DNA of 64,000 bases from Thermomonas haemolytica (GTDB taxonomy: Bacteria; Pseudomonadota; Gammaproteobacteria; Xanthomonadales; Xanthomonadaceae). The DNA lies in NCBI RefSeq assembly GCF_004346265.1, contig NZ_SMAP01000004.1, positions 62,001-126,000 of the forward strand, written 5' to 3'. A program made the translations under genes and the position numbers. The first letter of the stretch is position 1. The number at the start of each line of letters is the position of its first letter. Of the stretch, positions 7,879-15,197 are shown in pieces. Under the pieces are notes generated by a model. The model did no database searches and was not told the DNA's origin. It was given only the letters and a program-made list of their open reading frames with translations.

Positions 7879-10800
7879 ATGAACCACCTGAACCGCGTCC
7901 GGCTGTCGAAGCTGTCGCTGGGCCTGATGGTCGCGCTCGCCGCGGCTCCCGTGTTCGCGCAGAGCACCTCCGCCGGTCTCGGCGGCCAGGTGACCGGCGC
8001 CAACGGCCAGCCCGTGGCCGGCGCCGAGGTCACCATCGTCCATGTGGAATCCGGCACGGTCAGCCGCACCACCACCGATGCCAGCGGCCGTTACAACGCG
8101 CGCGGCCTGCGCGTGGGCGGCCCGTACAAGATCACCATCAGCAAGCCGGGCGAGGGCACCAAGACCGAGGATGGTGTGTACCTGGAGCTGAACCAGGTCA
8201 GCACCGTGAACGCTTCCCTGGCGCCGGTGTCGAAGGACCTGGACAAGGTGGTCGTGGTGGGCGATGCGGGCAACTACCTGTTCGACCCCAACAACCGCGG
8301 CATGAGCACCTCGATCAGCGGTCGCCAGCTGGAAACCGCGGTCAGCGGCAACCGCTCGCTGGACGACATCGCGCGCCTGGATCCGCGCGTGACCGTGACC
8401 GACCAGAACGACGGTTCGATCTCGGTCAGCGGCCAGAACAACCGCTACAACAGCATCAGCGTGGACGGCCTGTCGGTGAACGACCCGTTCGGCCTGAACG
8501 CAAACGGCCTGGGCTTCACCGGTTCGCCGATCTCGCCGGACACCATCGCCGCCTATGACATCAAGATCACCGGCTTCGACGTCACCAACGATTCGGTCGG
8601 CGCCAGCATCAATGCGGTCACCAAGTCCGGCACCAACGATTTCCACGGCTCGCTGTACTACGCGCTGACCGATGCCAGCAGCATGGTCGGCCGTCGGGGC
8701 GGCCCGGCCTACAAGGGTTTCGACAAGAACGAGACCACCGGCTTCACCTTCGGCGGCCCGATCATCAAGGACAAGCTGTTCTTCTTCACCTCCTTTGAAG
8801 AGCAGAAGATCAGCGGCTTGGCCGGCGTGGGTACCGATGCCGTCACCAGCGGCAAGCTGACCGCGCAGCAGGTGGCCGACGTGGCCGCGGCGTTTGACGC
8901 TATCGGCCTCAAGGTCGGCAACTACGGCGATGTTGCGGCGGCGCTGGACAACAAGCGCACGCTGGCCAAGCTGGACTGGAACATCAACGACAACCACCGC
9001 GCCAGCTTCACCTTCCAGCGCACCGACGAGAAGCGTCCTACGCCGTACAGTTCCTACGTGCGGGATTACACGGCGATCCTGCCGAGCAACTGGTACACCG
9101 TCGCCAACAAGACCGACAACTATTCGGTGCAGCTGTTCAGCGACTGGACCGAGAACTTCAGCACCGAGCTGAAGATCGGCTACCAGCACTACCAGGCCAA
9201 CAACGGTGCCGCGATCAACCAGCCCGAGGTCTATGCCTGCTTCACCGCCACCGCCAGCCAGTGCAGCAATTCGACCAACTCCAGCGCGACCAACGGCTCC
9301 GCGCCGCGCGTGATCGGTGGCGAGGACCGCTTCCGCCACGAGAACTCGATCGACAGCAAGCGCATCAGCGGTACCTTCTCCGGTACGTACTACGCCGGTG
9401 ACCACGTGATCAAGGGCGGCGTGGACTTCCTCAGCAACAAGGTGGCCAATGTGTTCGGCCAGCTGCTGCACGGCTCCTACAGCTTCTACGACAAGAACAA
9501 CAACGGCTCGGTGGTCGACGAGATCCTGGCCGGCAATTACTACTCGTTCGTCAAGAACTACCTGCCGACCGGGGTGACCCTGGCCGACAGCGCCGGTACC
9601 TGGAAGTACACCCAGATCAGCCCGTTCCTGCAGGATACCTGGCAGGTGACCGACAACCTGTCGGTGGTGTTCGGCGTGCGCGTCAATATCCCGAAGGCCG
9701 ACCATGCGCCGCCGGTCGCGGTGGAGAGCAGCACCAACACCGCCCCGGGCGCCACCCCGGGCGCGCCGGTGTGGGAGAGCCGCTTCGGGTATCCCAGCAA
9801 CACCACGCTCAGTTCCAAGAACAAGGTGATCGAGCCGCGCTTCGCGTTCAACTACACCTTCCCGACCGAGAACAAGATGCAGCTGCGCGGTGGCGCCGGC
9901 CTGTTCCAGACCGTGCCGCCCTACGTGTGGATGACCAACCCCTACACCAACAACGGCGTGGTCTCGTCCAAGCAGTACAGCAGCACCAACCCGAGCGCCG
10001 ATCCGTTCAGCCCGGACCCGTACAACCAGCCGGGCCCGACCGCGGTGGCCTCCGGCGTGTGCGCGACCAATGCGGTCTGCCAGATCGACGTGGTGGATCC
10101 GAACTTCAAGCTGCCGACCGCCTGGAAGTTCAGCCTGGGCTGGGACGTCGAACTGCCCTGGCTGTGGGGCATCACCACCAGCATCGATTACCAGCACCTC
10201 CAGGCCAAGGACGCGATCGATTACAAGATCCCGAACGTGGGCACCCCGAAGGGCACCTTGCCGGATGGGCGTGATTCGTACTGGGTGACTTATCCGAACG
10301 CCAGCACCACGTCGATCGGCACCGGCACCAACAACGGCGCCTACGCCGAGATCAACACCCGTTCGACCCTGCTGACCAACACCAACAAGGGCCATACCGA
10401 CTCGCTGACCCTGACCCTGTCCAAGGCGATGGCCAACGGGTTCCGCGGCAGCTTCAGCATCACCCAGACCCGCAGTACCGAGGTCATGCCGGGCACCGCC
10501 TCGCAGGCGTTCTCGAACTACAACTACGTGGCGCGCGTGAACCCGAACGATTCGGTGGAAGCCACCTCGCGCTTCGAAGTGCCGCTGTCGGTCAAGGCCT
10601 CGCTGAACTGGGACCATGCCTTCTTCGGCGACAACAAGACCACGATCTCGGTGTACTACAACGGGCGTAGCGGCCTGCCGTACAGCTGGGTGTTCGGCAC
10701 CGACGTGAACGGCGATGGCATCAACAACGTCGACCTGGCCTACATCCCGACCCTGAACGACCCGCTGGTCGCTTACAAGCCGGGCACCACCCAGGCCCAG

Positions 10801-11223
10801 ATCGATGCCTTCCAGGCCTTCATCAGCAGCGATCCGTACCTGAACTCCCGCCGCGGCCAGATCGCCGAGCGCAACAAGTCGCACCAGCCCTGGATCAACC
10901 AGCTCGACGTGGGCTTCCAGCAGGAGCTGCCCGGCTTCTTCAAGGGCAACAAGTTCGTGGTGCGCCTGGACATCTACAACTTCCTGAACCTGCTCAACAA
11001 GAACTGGGGCCAGCAGAACGGCCTGGGCTTCTTCGGTACGCGTCGCCTGGCCTATGTCACCGACGTCACCGGTACCTGCCCGACCAACTGCCAGTACGTG
11101 TACGACATCGGCACCCCGACCAGCCCGGCCTGGCAGAGCTTCGGTGTGTACGACACCTACTCGAACCCGGCGCGCGTGATCTCGCGCTGGCAGGCCCTGC
11201 TGACCATCAAGTACAAGTTCTGA
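7879..11223 (+). CDS. TonB-dependent receptor, Oar-like
   Basis: A 1114-residue outer-membrane receptor with an N-terminal signal peptide ending near VFAQ (residue 28). Residues about 30-115 form a carboxypeptidase-regulatory-like beta-sandwich (GQVTGANGQPVAGAEVTIVH, TTDASGRYNARGLRVG), which is typical of the Oar type. A plug follows (LDDIARLDPRVTVTDQNDGS, NSISVDGLSVNDPFG, INAVTKSGTNDFHGSLYY), then a 22-strand barrel ending LLTIKYKF with a terminal aromatic. Related proteins take up or sense unidentified ligands or assist protein export. It has its own leader and terminator, so it is transcribed alone. Confidence 0.9.
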   Translation: MNHLNRVRLSKLSLGLMVALAAAPVFAQSTSAGLGGQVTGANGQPVAGAEVTIVHVESGTVSRTTTDASGRYNARGLRVGGPYKITISKPGEGTKTEDGVYLELNQVSTVNASLAPVSKDLDKVVVVGDAGNYLFDPNNRGMSTSISGRQLETAVSGNRSLDDIARLDPRVTVTDQNDGSISVSGQNNRYNSISVDGLSVNDPFGLNANGLGFTGSPISPDTIAAYDIKITGFDVTNDSVGASINAVTKSGTNDFHGSLYYALTDASSMVGRRGGPAYKGFDKNETTGFTFGGPIIKDKLFFFTSFEEQKISGLAGVGTDAVTSGKLTAQQVADVAAAFDAIGLKVGNYGDVAAALDNKRTLAKLDWNINDNHRASFTFQRTDEKRPTPYSSYVRDYTAILPSNWYTVANKTDNYSVQLFSDWTENFSTELKIGYQHYQANNGAAINQPEVYACFTATASQCSNSTNSSATNGSAPRVIGGEDRFRHENSIDSKRISGTFSGTYYAGDHVIKGGVDFLSNKVANVFGQLLHGSYSFYDKNNNGSVVDEILAGNYYSFVKNYLPTGVTLADSAGTWKYTQISPFLQDTWQVTDNLSVVFGVRVNIPKADHAPPVAVESSTNTAPGATPGAPVWESRFGYPSNTTLSSKNKVIEPRFAFNYTFPTENKMQLRGGAGLFQTVPPYVWMTNPYTNNGVVSSKQYSSTNPSADPFSPDPYNQPGPTAVASGVCATNAVCQIDVVDPNFKLPTAWKFSLGWDVELPWLWGITTSIDYQHLQAKDAIDYKIPNVGTPKGTLPDGRDSYWVTYPNASTTSIGTGTNNGAYAEINTRSTLLTNTNKGHTDSLTLTLSKAMANGFRGSFSITQTRSTEVMPGTASQAFSNYNYVARVNPNDSVEATSRFEVPLSVKASLNWDHAFFGDNKTTISVYYNGRSGLPYSWVFGTDVNGDGINNVDLAYIPTLNDPLVAYKPGTTQAQIDAFQAFISSDPYLNSRRGQIAERNKSHQPWINQLDVGFQQELPGFFKGNKFVVRLDIYNFLNLLNKNWGQQNGLGFFGTRRLAYVTDVTGTCPTNCQYVYDIGTPTSPAWQSFGVYDTYSNPARVISRWQALLTIKYKF

Positions 11224-11249
11224 TCCTCCGATCAGGCCTGTGCCATACA

Positions 11250-11280
11250 GACGCCCGGGGCAACCCGGGCGTCTTTTTTT
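11250..11280 (+). terminator. Intrinsic terminator of the Oar-like receptor
   Basis: GACGCCCGGG, a GCAA tetraloop and CCCGGGCGTC form a perfect 10-bp stem, followed directly by seven T residues. It lies 27 bases after the stop codon. Confidence 0.95.
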
Positions 11281-11318
11281 GTGCGCTTCGCCCCGCGTCC
11301 GATTAGCTGCAACTGCGC

Positions 11319-11324
11319 TAAAGT
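11319..11324 (+). promoter_or_regulatory. -10 box placed for leaderless ppnN mRNA
   Basis: TAAAGT ends six bases before the ppnN ATG and there is no ribosome binding site between them, so the transcript would start at or next to the A of the ATG. No clear -35 is seen. Confidence 0.4.
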
Positions 11325-11330
11325 GGACGC

Positions 11331-12734
11331 ATGAACGACAACAACGACTCGCCCAATCTCGCCGCTGCGGCGGCTTCCACGCTCCCCACCGTTTCCACCC
11401 ATATCTATCCCCGCGGCGGGCTGGACGTGCTCTCGCGCGAGGAAGTCGCGCGCCTGCGCGATGCCTCTTCCGGCGGCCTGCACGACCTGTTGCGCCGCTG
11501 CGCGCTAGCGGTGCTGACCTCGGGCAGCGCCTCCGACGATCCGCGCGCCGCGCAGGAGCTCTATCCCGATTTCGACATCCAGGTGCGCCAGCAGGACCGC
11601 GGTGTGCGCATCGAGCTGAGCAACGCCCCGGCGATGGCGTTCGTGGACGGCCAGATCATCGCCGGCGTCGCCGAGCTGCTGTTCGCGGTGGTGCGCGACA
11701 TCGCCTTCACCGCCATCGACCTCAATGGCGACTGCCAGCCGGAGGCCTCCGCCGACATCACCGACGCGGTGTTCCGCCTGCTGCGCAATGCGCGTGTCTT
11801 GCAGCCAGGGGATCCCAACCTGGTGGTGTGCTGGGGCGGGCATTCGATCGGGCAGGAGGAATACAAGTACACCAAGCAGGTGGGCTACGAGCTGGGCCTG
11901 CGCGGGCTGGACATCTGCACCGGCTGCGGCCCCGGCGCGATGAAGGGGCCGATGAAGGGCGCCACCATCGCGCATGCCAAACAGCGCCGCCGCCGCAGCC
12001 GTTACATCGGCATCACCGAGCCGGGCATCATCGCGGCCGAGTCGCCGAACCCGATCGTCAACCACCTGGTGATCATGCCGGACATCGAGAAGCGCCTGGA
12101 GGCGTTCGTCCGCATGGCGCACGGCATCATCGTGTTCCCCGGCGGCGTCGGCACCTGCGAGGAGATCCTGTACCTGCTGGGCATCCTGCTGCGCGAGGAG
12201 AACGCGCACCTGCGCTTCCCGCTGATCCTCACTGGCCCCACCGGCGCCGCGCCGTATTTCGAGCAGATCGACAAGTTCATCCGCCTGACCCTGGGCGATG
12301 CCGCGGCCTCGCTGTACGAGATCATCGTGGCCGATCCGGCGCAGGTGGCCAAGCGCATGGAGGCGGGCATCCGCAAGGTGAAGGAACAGCGCATCGCCCA
12401 GCAGGATTCGTTCTTCTTCAACTGGGGCCTGCACGTGCCGCTGGCGTTCCAGCAGCCGTTCTCCCCGACCCACGAGCTGATGGCCGGGCTGGACCTGCAC
12501 CACGGGCGCAAGCCGCATGAGCTGGCGGCCGACCTGCGCCGCGCGTTCTCCGGGATCGTGGCCGGCAACGTGAAGGAGGACGGCATGCGCCGGATCGAGG
12601 CGCACGGCCCGTTCGAGATCCACGGCGACGCCGACATCATGCAGGCGCTGGACGCGCTGTTGCGCGCCTTCGTCCAGCAGCGGCGGATGAAGATCGCCGG
12701 CGACTACAAGCCCTGCTACAGGGTGGTGGCCTGA
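11331..12734 (+). CDS. ppnN: Nucleotide 5'-monophosphate nucleosidase PpnN
   Basis: PpnN (YgdH) cleaves purine and pyrimidine nucleoside monophosphates to base and ribose 5-phosphate; in E. coli it is stimulated by (p)ppGpp. The 467-residue protein has the three-part layout of the family: an N-terminal domain (residues about 20-140), a central LOG/lysine-decarboxylase-like core with GCGPGAMKGPMKGA and PGGVGTCEEI, and a C-terminal domain (HGRKPHELAADLRRAFSGIV). No Shine-Dalgarno sequence precedes the ATG. It converges with the sensor kinase gene. Confidence 0.92.
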   Translation: MNDNNDSPNLAAAAASTLPTVSTHIYPRGGLDVLSREEVARLRDASSGGLHDLLRRCALAVLTSGSASDDPRAAQELYPDFDIQVRQQDRGVRIELSNAPAMAFVDGQIIAGVAELLFAVVRDIAFTAIDLNGDCQPEASADITDAVFRLLRNARVLQPGDPNLVVCWGGHSIGQEEYKYTKQVGYELGLRGLDICTGCGPGAMKGPMKGATIAHAKQRRRRSRYIGITEPGIIAAESPNPIVNHLVIMPDIEKRLEAFVRMAHGIIVFPGGVGTCEEILYLLGILLREENAHLRFPLILTGPTGAAPYFEQIDKFIRLTLGDAAASLYEIIVADPAQVAKRMEAGIRKVKEQRIAQQDSFFFNWGLHVPLAFQQPFSPTHELMAGLDLHHGRKPHELAADLRRAFSGIVAGNVKEDGMRRIEAHGPFEIHGDADIMQALDALLRAFVQQRRMKIAGDYKPCYRVVA

Positions 12735-12765
12735 CCCGCCCGTGCCGCCGTTCTGCGGCGCTGGC

Positions 12766-13770
12766 TCATAGCGGCAGGCTCATGCGCGCGACGTAGCGCC
12801 CGTGCTCGACCCCGGCCTCCACCCGGCCGCGGGCGGCGGTCATCGCCTGCACCCGCTCGCGCGCGGAGGCGAGCCCGACCGCATGCCCGCGCGGGCCGTC
12901 TGCGTCGTCGGGCAGGTCGTTGGCGATGCGGATTTCGATCCAGCCGCCTTCGACCCGCACCTGCGCGTCCACCCGGCCGCCCTGCGGCAGGCGCTCGATG
13001 CCGTGGCGGATCGCATTCTCGGCCAGTGGCTGGATCGACAGCGACGGCACCTCCACCGCCGGTAGCTGCTCGGGCACCTGCCAGTCCAGCTGCAGACGCG
13101 GCCCGAAGCGCAGGGCCTCGATGTCCAGGTAGCGCCGGGTCAGCGCCAGCTCCTCCGCCAGTGGGATCTGCTGCGGTCCGCGCAGCGCGCTGCGGAACAG
13201 GTCGGCCAGGTCCAGCAGCACGCGTTCGGCCGCATCCGGCTGCGCATGCACCAGCGCTGCGCCGGTATTGAGCGTATTGAACAGGAAATGCGGGCGGATG
13301 CGCGCCTGCAGGGCCTCCAGTTCCAGCTGTTTCGCGCGGACCGCCCACTGCCGCGAGCGCCAGTAGTTCTGGTAGGCCAGCAGCCCGATCAGGCCCACCA
13401 CCAGCGCCAGTCCCAGCATGCGCAGGAGGAAGCCGGTGCGCGTGCCTTCGGCGTTGGCGGTCATCACCAGCACGCTCCAGGCCGCCGCGGCCACCAGCAG
13501 GCTCATCAGCAGGAACAGGGCCAGGCAGGCCCATGCCAGCCGCAGCGGCGGCAGGCGCCCGAGCGGTCGCCGCAGCAGGAACAGCGCGCACAGGGTGCCC
13601 AGGGCCACCCACTGGATGCCGAGCGAGGCCAGCCCGAAGTGCACCAGGCGCTCGCCACCGTGGGTGGGCGCGAGCGCAAGGATGGCGGCCAGGGCTTCGC
13701 CGCCCAGCACCACGCCCATCAGGGCGGGCGGGCGCCAGAGTGCGGCCAGCGGGTCGGCGGAGGTGCTCAC
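12766..13770 (-). CDS. LytS/AlgZ-type sensor histidine kinase (orphan)
   Basis: A 334-residue membrane kinase. Four hydrophobic segments occupy about residues 15-135. The short kinase domain of the LytS/AlgZ class follows: the phospho-acceptor H161 in ARIRPHFLFNTLN, then SLSIQPLAENAIRHGIERL (N box) and GHAVGLASARERV (G box). Such kinases normally pair with a LytTR-type regulator (AlgR) encoded next door. Here the neighbours are ppnN (convergent) and rluF (divergent), and no regulator is present, so its partner must be elsewhere. The input signal is unknown. Confidence 0.88.
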   Translation of the reverse strand: MSTSADPLAALWRPPALMGVVLGGEALAAILALAPTHGGERLVHFGLASLGIQWVALGTLCALFLLRRPLGRLPPLRLAWACLALFLLMSLLVAAAAWSVLVMTANAEGTRTGFLLRMLGLALVVGLIGLLAYQNYWRSRQWAVRAKQLELEALQARIRPHFLFNTLNTGAALVHAQPDAAERVLLDLADLFRSALRGPQQIPLAEELALTRRYLDIEALRFGPRLQLDWQVPEQLPAVEVPSLSIQPLAENAIRHGIERLPQGGRVDAQVRVEGGWIEIRIANDLPDDADGPRGHAVGLASARERVQAMTAARGRVEAGVEHGRYVARMSLPL

Positions 13771-13863
13771 GGTGGTGATGGCGGCGACTCCCGCACGGGG
13801 GTGTGGCGAGGGTAGCGGCGATGGCCGGGACGCGGAAGGGGCGGGCGCGCCACCCGCTGCCGG

Positions 13864-13869
13864 TAGAAT
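13864..13869 (+). promoter_or_regulatory. -10 box placed for leaderless rluF mRNA
   Basis: TAGAAT ends eight bases before the rluF ATG with no ribosome binding site in front of the start, so a leaderless transcript is likely. A -35 element is not apparent. Confidence 0.4.
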
Positions 13870-13877
13870 GCCGCCCC

Positions 13878-14594
13878 ATGCGCCTGAACCGTCATATCGC
13901 CGACACCGGCTTCTGCTCCCGCCGCGAGGCCGACCGCCTGATCGCGGAAGGCCGCGTCACCGTCAATGGCCTGCGCGCCCGCATCGGCGCGGAGCTGGGC
14001 GAGGGCGACGAGGTGCGCATCGACGGCAACCCGCTGGCCGCGCGCACCGCGGCCCAGGGCCGGCGCCGGCACGTCTACATCGCCCTGAACAAGCCGGTGG
14101 GCATCACCTGTACCACCGAGACCGACGTGAAGGGCAATATCGTCGATTTCGTCGGCCACGAGCAGCGCATCTTCCCGATCGGGCGGCTGGACAAGGACTC
14201 GGAAGGACTGATCCTGCTGACCAGCAACGGCGACATCGTCAACCGCATCCTGCGCGCCGAGAACAAGCTGGAGAAGGAATACCTGGTGGCGGTGAACCAC
14301 CCGGTGACCGATGCATTCCTGCGCGGGATGGCGCGCGGCGGGGTACCGGTGCACGGGGTGCCCACGCTGCCCTGCAAGACCGGCAAGCTGGGGCGGTTCG
14401 GTTTCCGGATCGTGCTGGTGCAGGGCCTGAACCGCCAGATCCGGCTGATGGCGGCGCATTTCGGTTACCGCGTGAAGCAGCTGCACCGGGCCCGGATCGG
14501 CAACGTCAAGCTGGGCCATCTCAAGCCGGGGCAGTGGCGCAACCTGACCGACGCCGAGCTGCGCGGCCTGCTGCCGGGGCATACCGCCTGGTGA
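13878..14594 (+). CDS. rluF: 23S rRNA pseudouridine synthase, RluF/RluE type
   Basis: A 238-residue RsuA-family pseudouridine synthase. The N-terminal S4 RNA-binding domain (MRLNRHIADTGFCSRREADR, residues 1-60) is followed by the catalytic domain with GRLDKDSEGLILLTSNGD, where the aspartate is the nucleophile, then EKEYLVAV and RQIRLMAAHFGYRVKQLHR. Length and the KPVGITCTTETD motif fit the enzyme that modifies U2604 of 23S rRNA, though RluE cannot be fully excluded. It is transcribed away from the sensor kinase gene. Confidence 0.85.
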   Translation: MRLNRHIADTGFCSRREADRLIAEGRVTVNGLRARIGAELGEGDEVRIDGNPLAARTAAQGRRRHVYIALNKPVGITCTTETDVKGNIVDFVGHEQRIFPIGRLDKDSEGLILLTSNGDIVNRILRAENKLEKEYLVAVNHPVTDAFLRGMARGGVPVHGVPTLPCKTGKLGRFGFRIVLVQGLNRQIRLMAAHFGYRVKQLHRARIGNVKLGHLKPGQWRNLTDAELRGLLPGHTAW

Positions 14595-14826
14595 CGGTCG
14601 GGCATCCAGGCGCCAGGGTGCGAAAAAAACTTGCCCGGACCGCACATTTGTCGTCAAAAACAGGTTAATGTGCGCTCACTGTTCCAAGCGGGATCACGGT
14701 ACATCGTGACCCGATGCGGTAGATCCATCGCGATCCGCTACATCGTGTGCGTTGCCCCTTGCTCGACAGTCGCGGCCGGCTCGCCTGCCGTGTTTCCATT
14801 TCAAACTGTTATCCAGGAGTAGCAAC
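14595..14826 (+). promoter_or_regulatory. Long structured leader region of cspA
   Basis: The 232 bases between rluF and cspA hold no gene. They contain TCACG/CGTGA arms (14694-14698, 14705-14709) and a second possible stem of GCG-GATC and GATC-CGC (from 14716), then AGGAG just before the ATG. Long, foldable 5' leaders are typical of cold-shock genes, where they act as RNA thermosensors. I could not place the promoter with confidence. Confidence 0.45.
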
Positions 14827-15036
14827 ATGTCGGATCGTCAGACCGGTACCGTCAAGTGGTTCAACGACGCCAAGGGCTTCGGCTTCATCACCCCGGAATC
14901 CGGCCCGGACGTCTTCGTCCACTTCCGCTCGATCATGGGCACCGGCTTCAAGTCCCTGCAGGAAGGCCAGAAGGTCTCCTTCAAGGTCGTGCAGGGCCAG
15001 AAGGGCCTGCAGGCCGACGAAGTGCAGGCGCTGTAA
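14827..15036 (+). CDS. cspA: Cold shock protein
   Basis: A 69-residue single cold-shock domain that binds single-stranded RNA and DNA and melts RNA structure. Both nucleic-acid-binding motifs are intact: KGFGFITP (RNP1) and VFVHF (RNP2). The start [20 protein letters not shown] is the family norm; AGGAG precedes the ATG at good spacing. The long upstream leader and dedicated terminator make it a single-gene transcript. Which member of the cold-shock family it is, cold-induced or constitutive, cannot be told from sequence. Confidence 0.95.
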   Translation: MSDRQTGTVKWFNDAKGFGFITPESGPDVFVHFRSIMGTGFKSLQEGQKVSFKVVQGQKGLQADEVQAL

Positions 15037-15057
15037 GCCGCCCGCGCATCGCGCAGA

Positions 15058-15087
15058 AAAGCCCGGCGCAAGCCGGGCTTTTTCTTT
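15058..15087 (+). terminator. Intrinsic terminator of cspA
   Basis: AAAGCCCGGC, a GCAA tetraloop and GCCGGGCTTT form a perfect 10-bp stem followed by TTCTTT, 21 bases after the stop codon. Confidence 0.93.
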
Positions 15088-15136
15088 GGGACTCCCCGCA
15101 TGGCCCACGGAACTGGTCAGGTCGGGCCGGGGATCG

Positions 15137-15170
15137 GCCAAAAGAAACCCCGCCATATGGCGGGGTTTCT
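15137..15170 (-). terminator. Intrinsic terminator of the TonB-dependent receptor
   Basis: AGAAACCCCGCC and GGCGGGGTTTCT are perfect 12-bp arms around ATAT (15143-15170). Read on the minus strand, the stem is followed by a T-rich tract, about 28 bases past the stop codon of the receptor gene. Confidence 0.9.
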
Positions 15171-15197
15171 CGTTCATCGCACCGGGACCGGCTGCGA

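Noticed and set aside
7855-10884. Very long open frame opposite the Oar-like receptor
   Set aside because: It is antisense to a clear receptor gene and reads as arginine-, histidine- and valine-rich sequence, the usual shadow of a GC-rich gene. No motif or ribosome site supports it.
14594-14660. Terminator at the end of rluF
   Set aside because: The bases after rluF include GAAAAAAAC but no preceding stem-loop of useful size, so no terminator was called.
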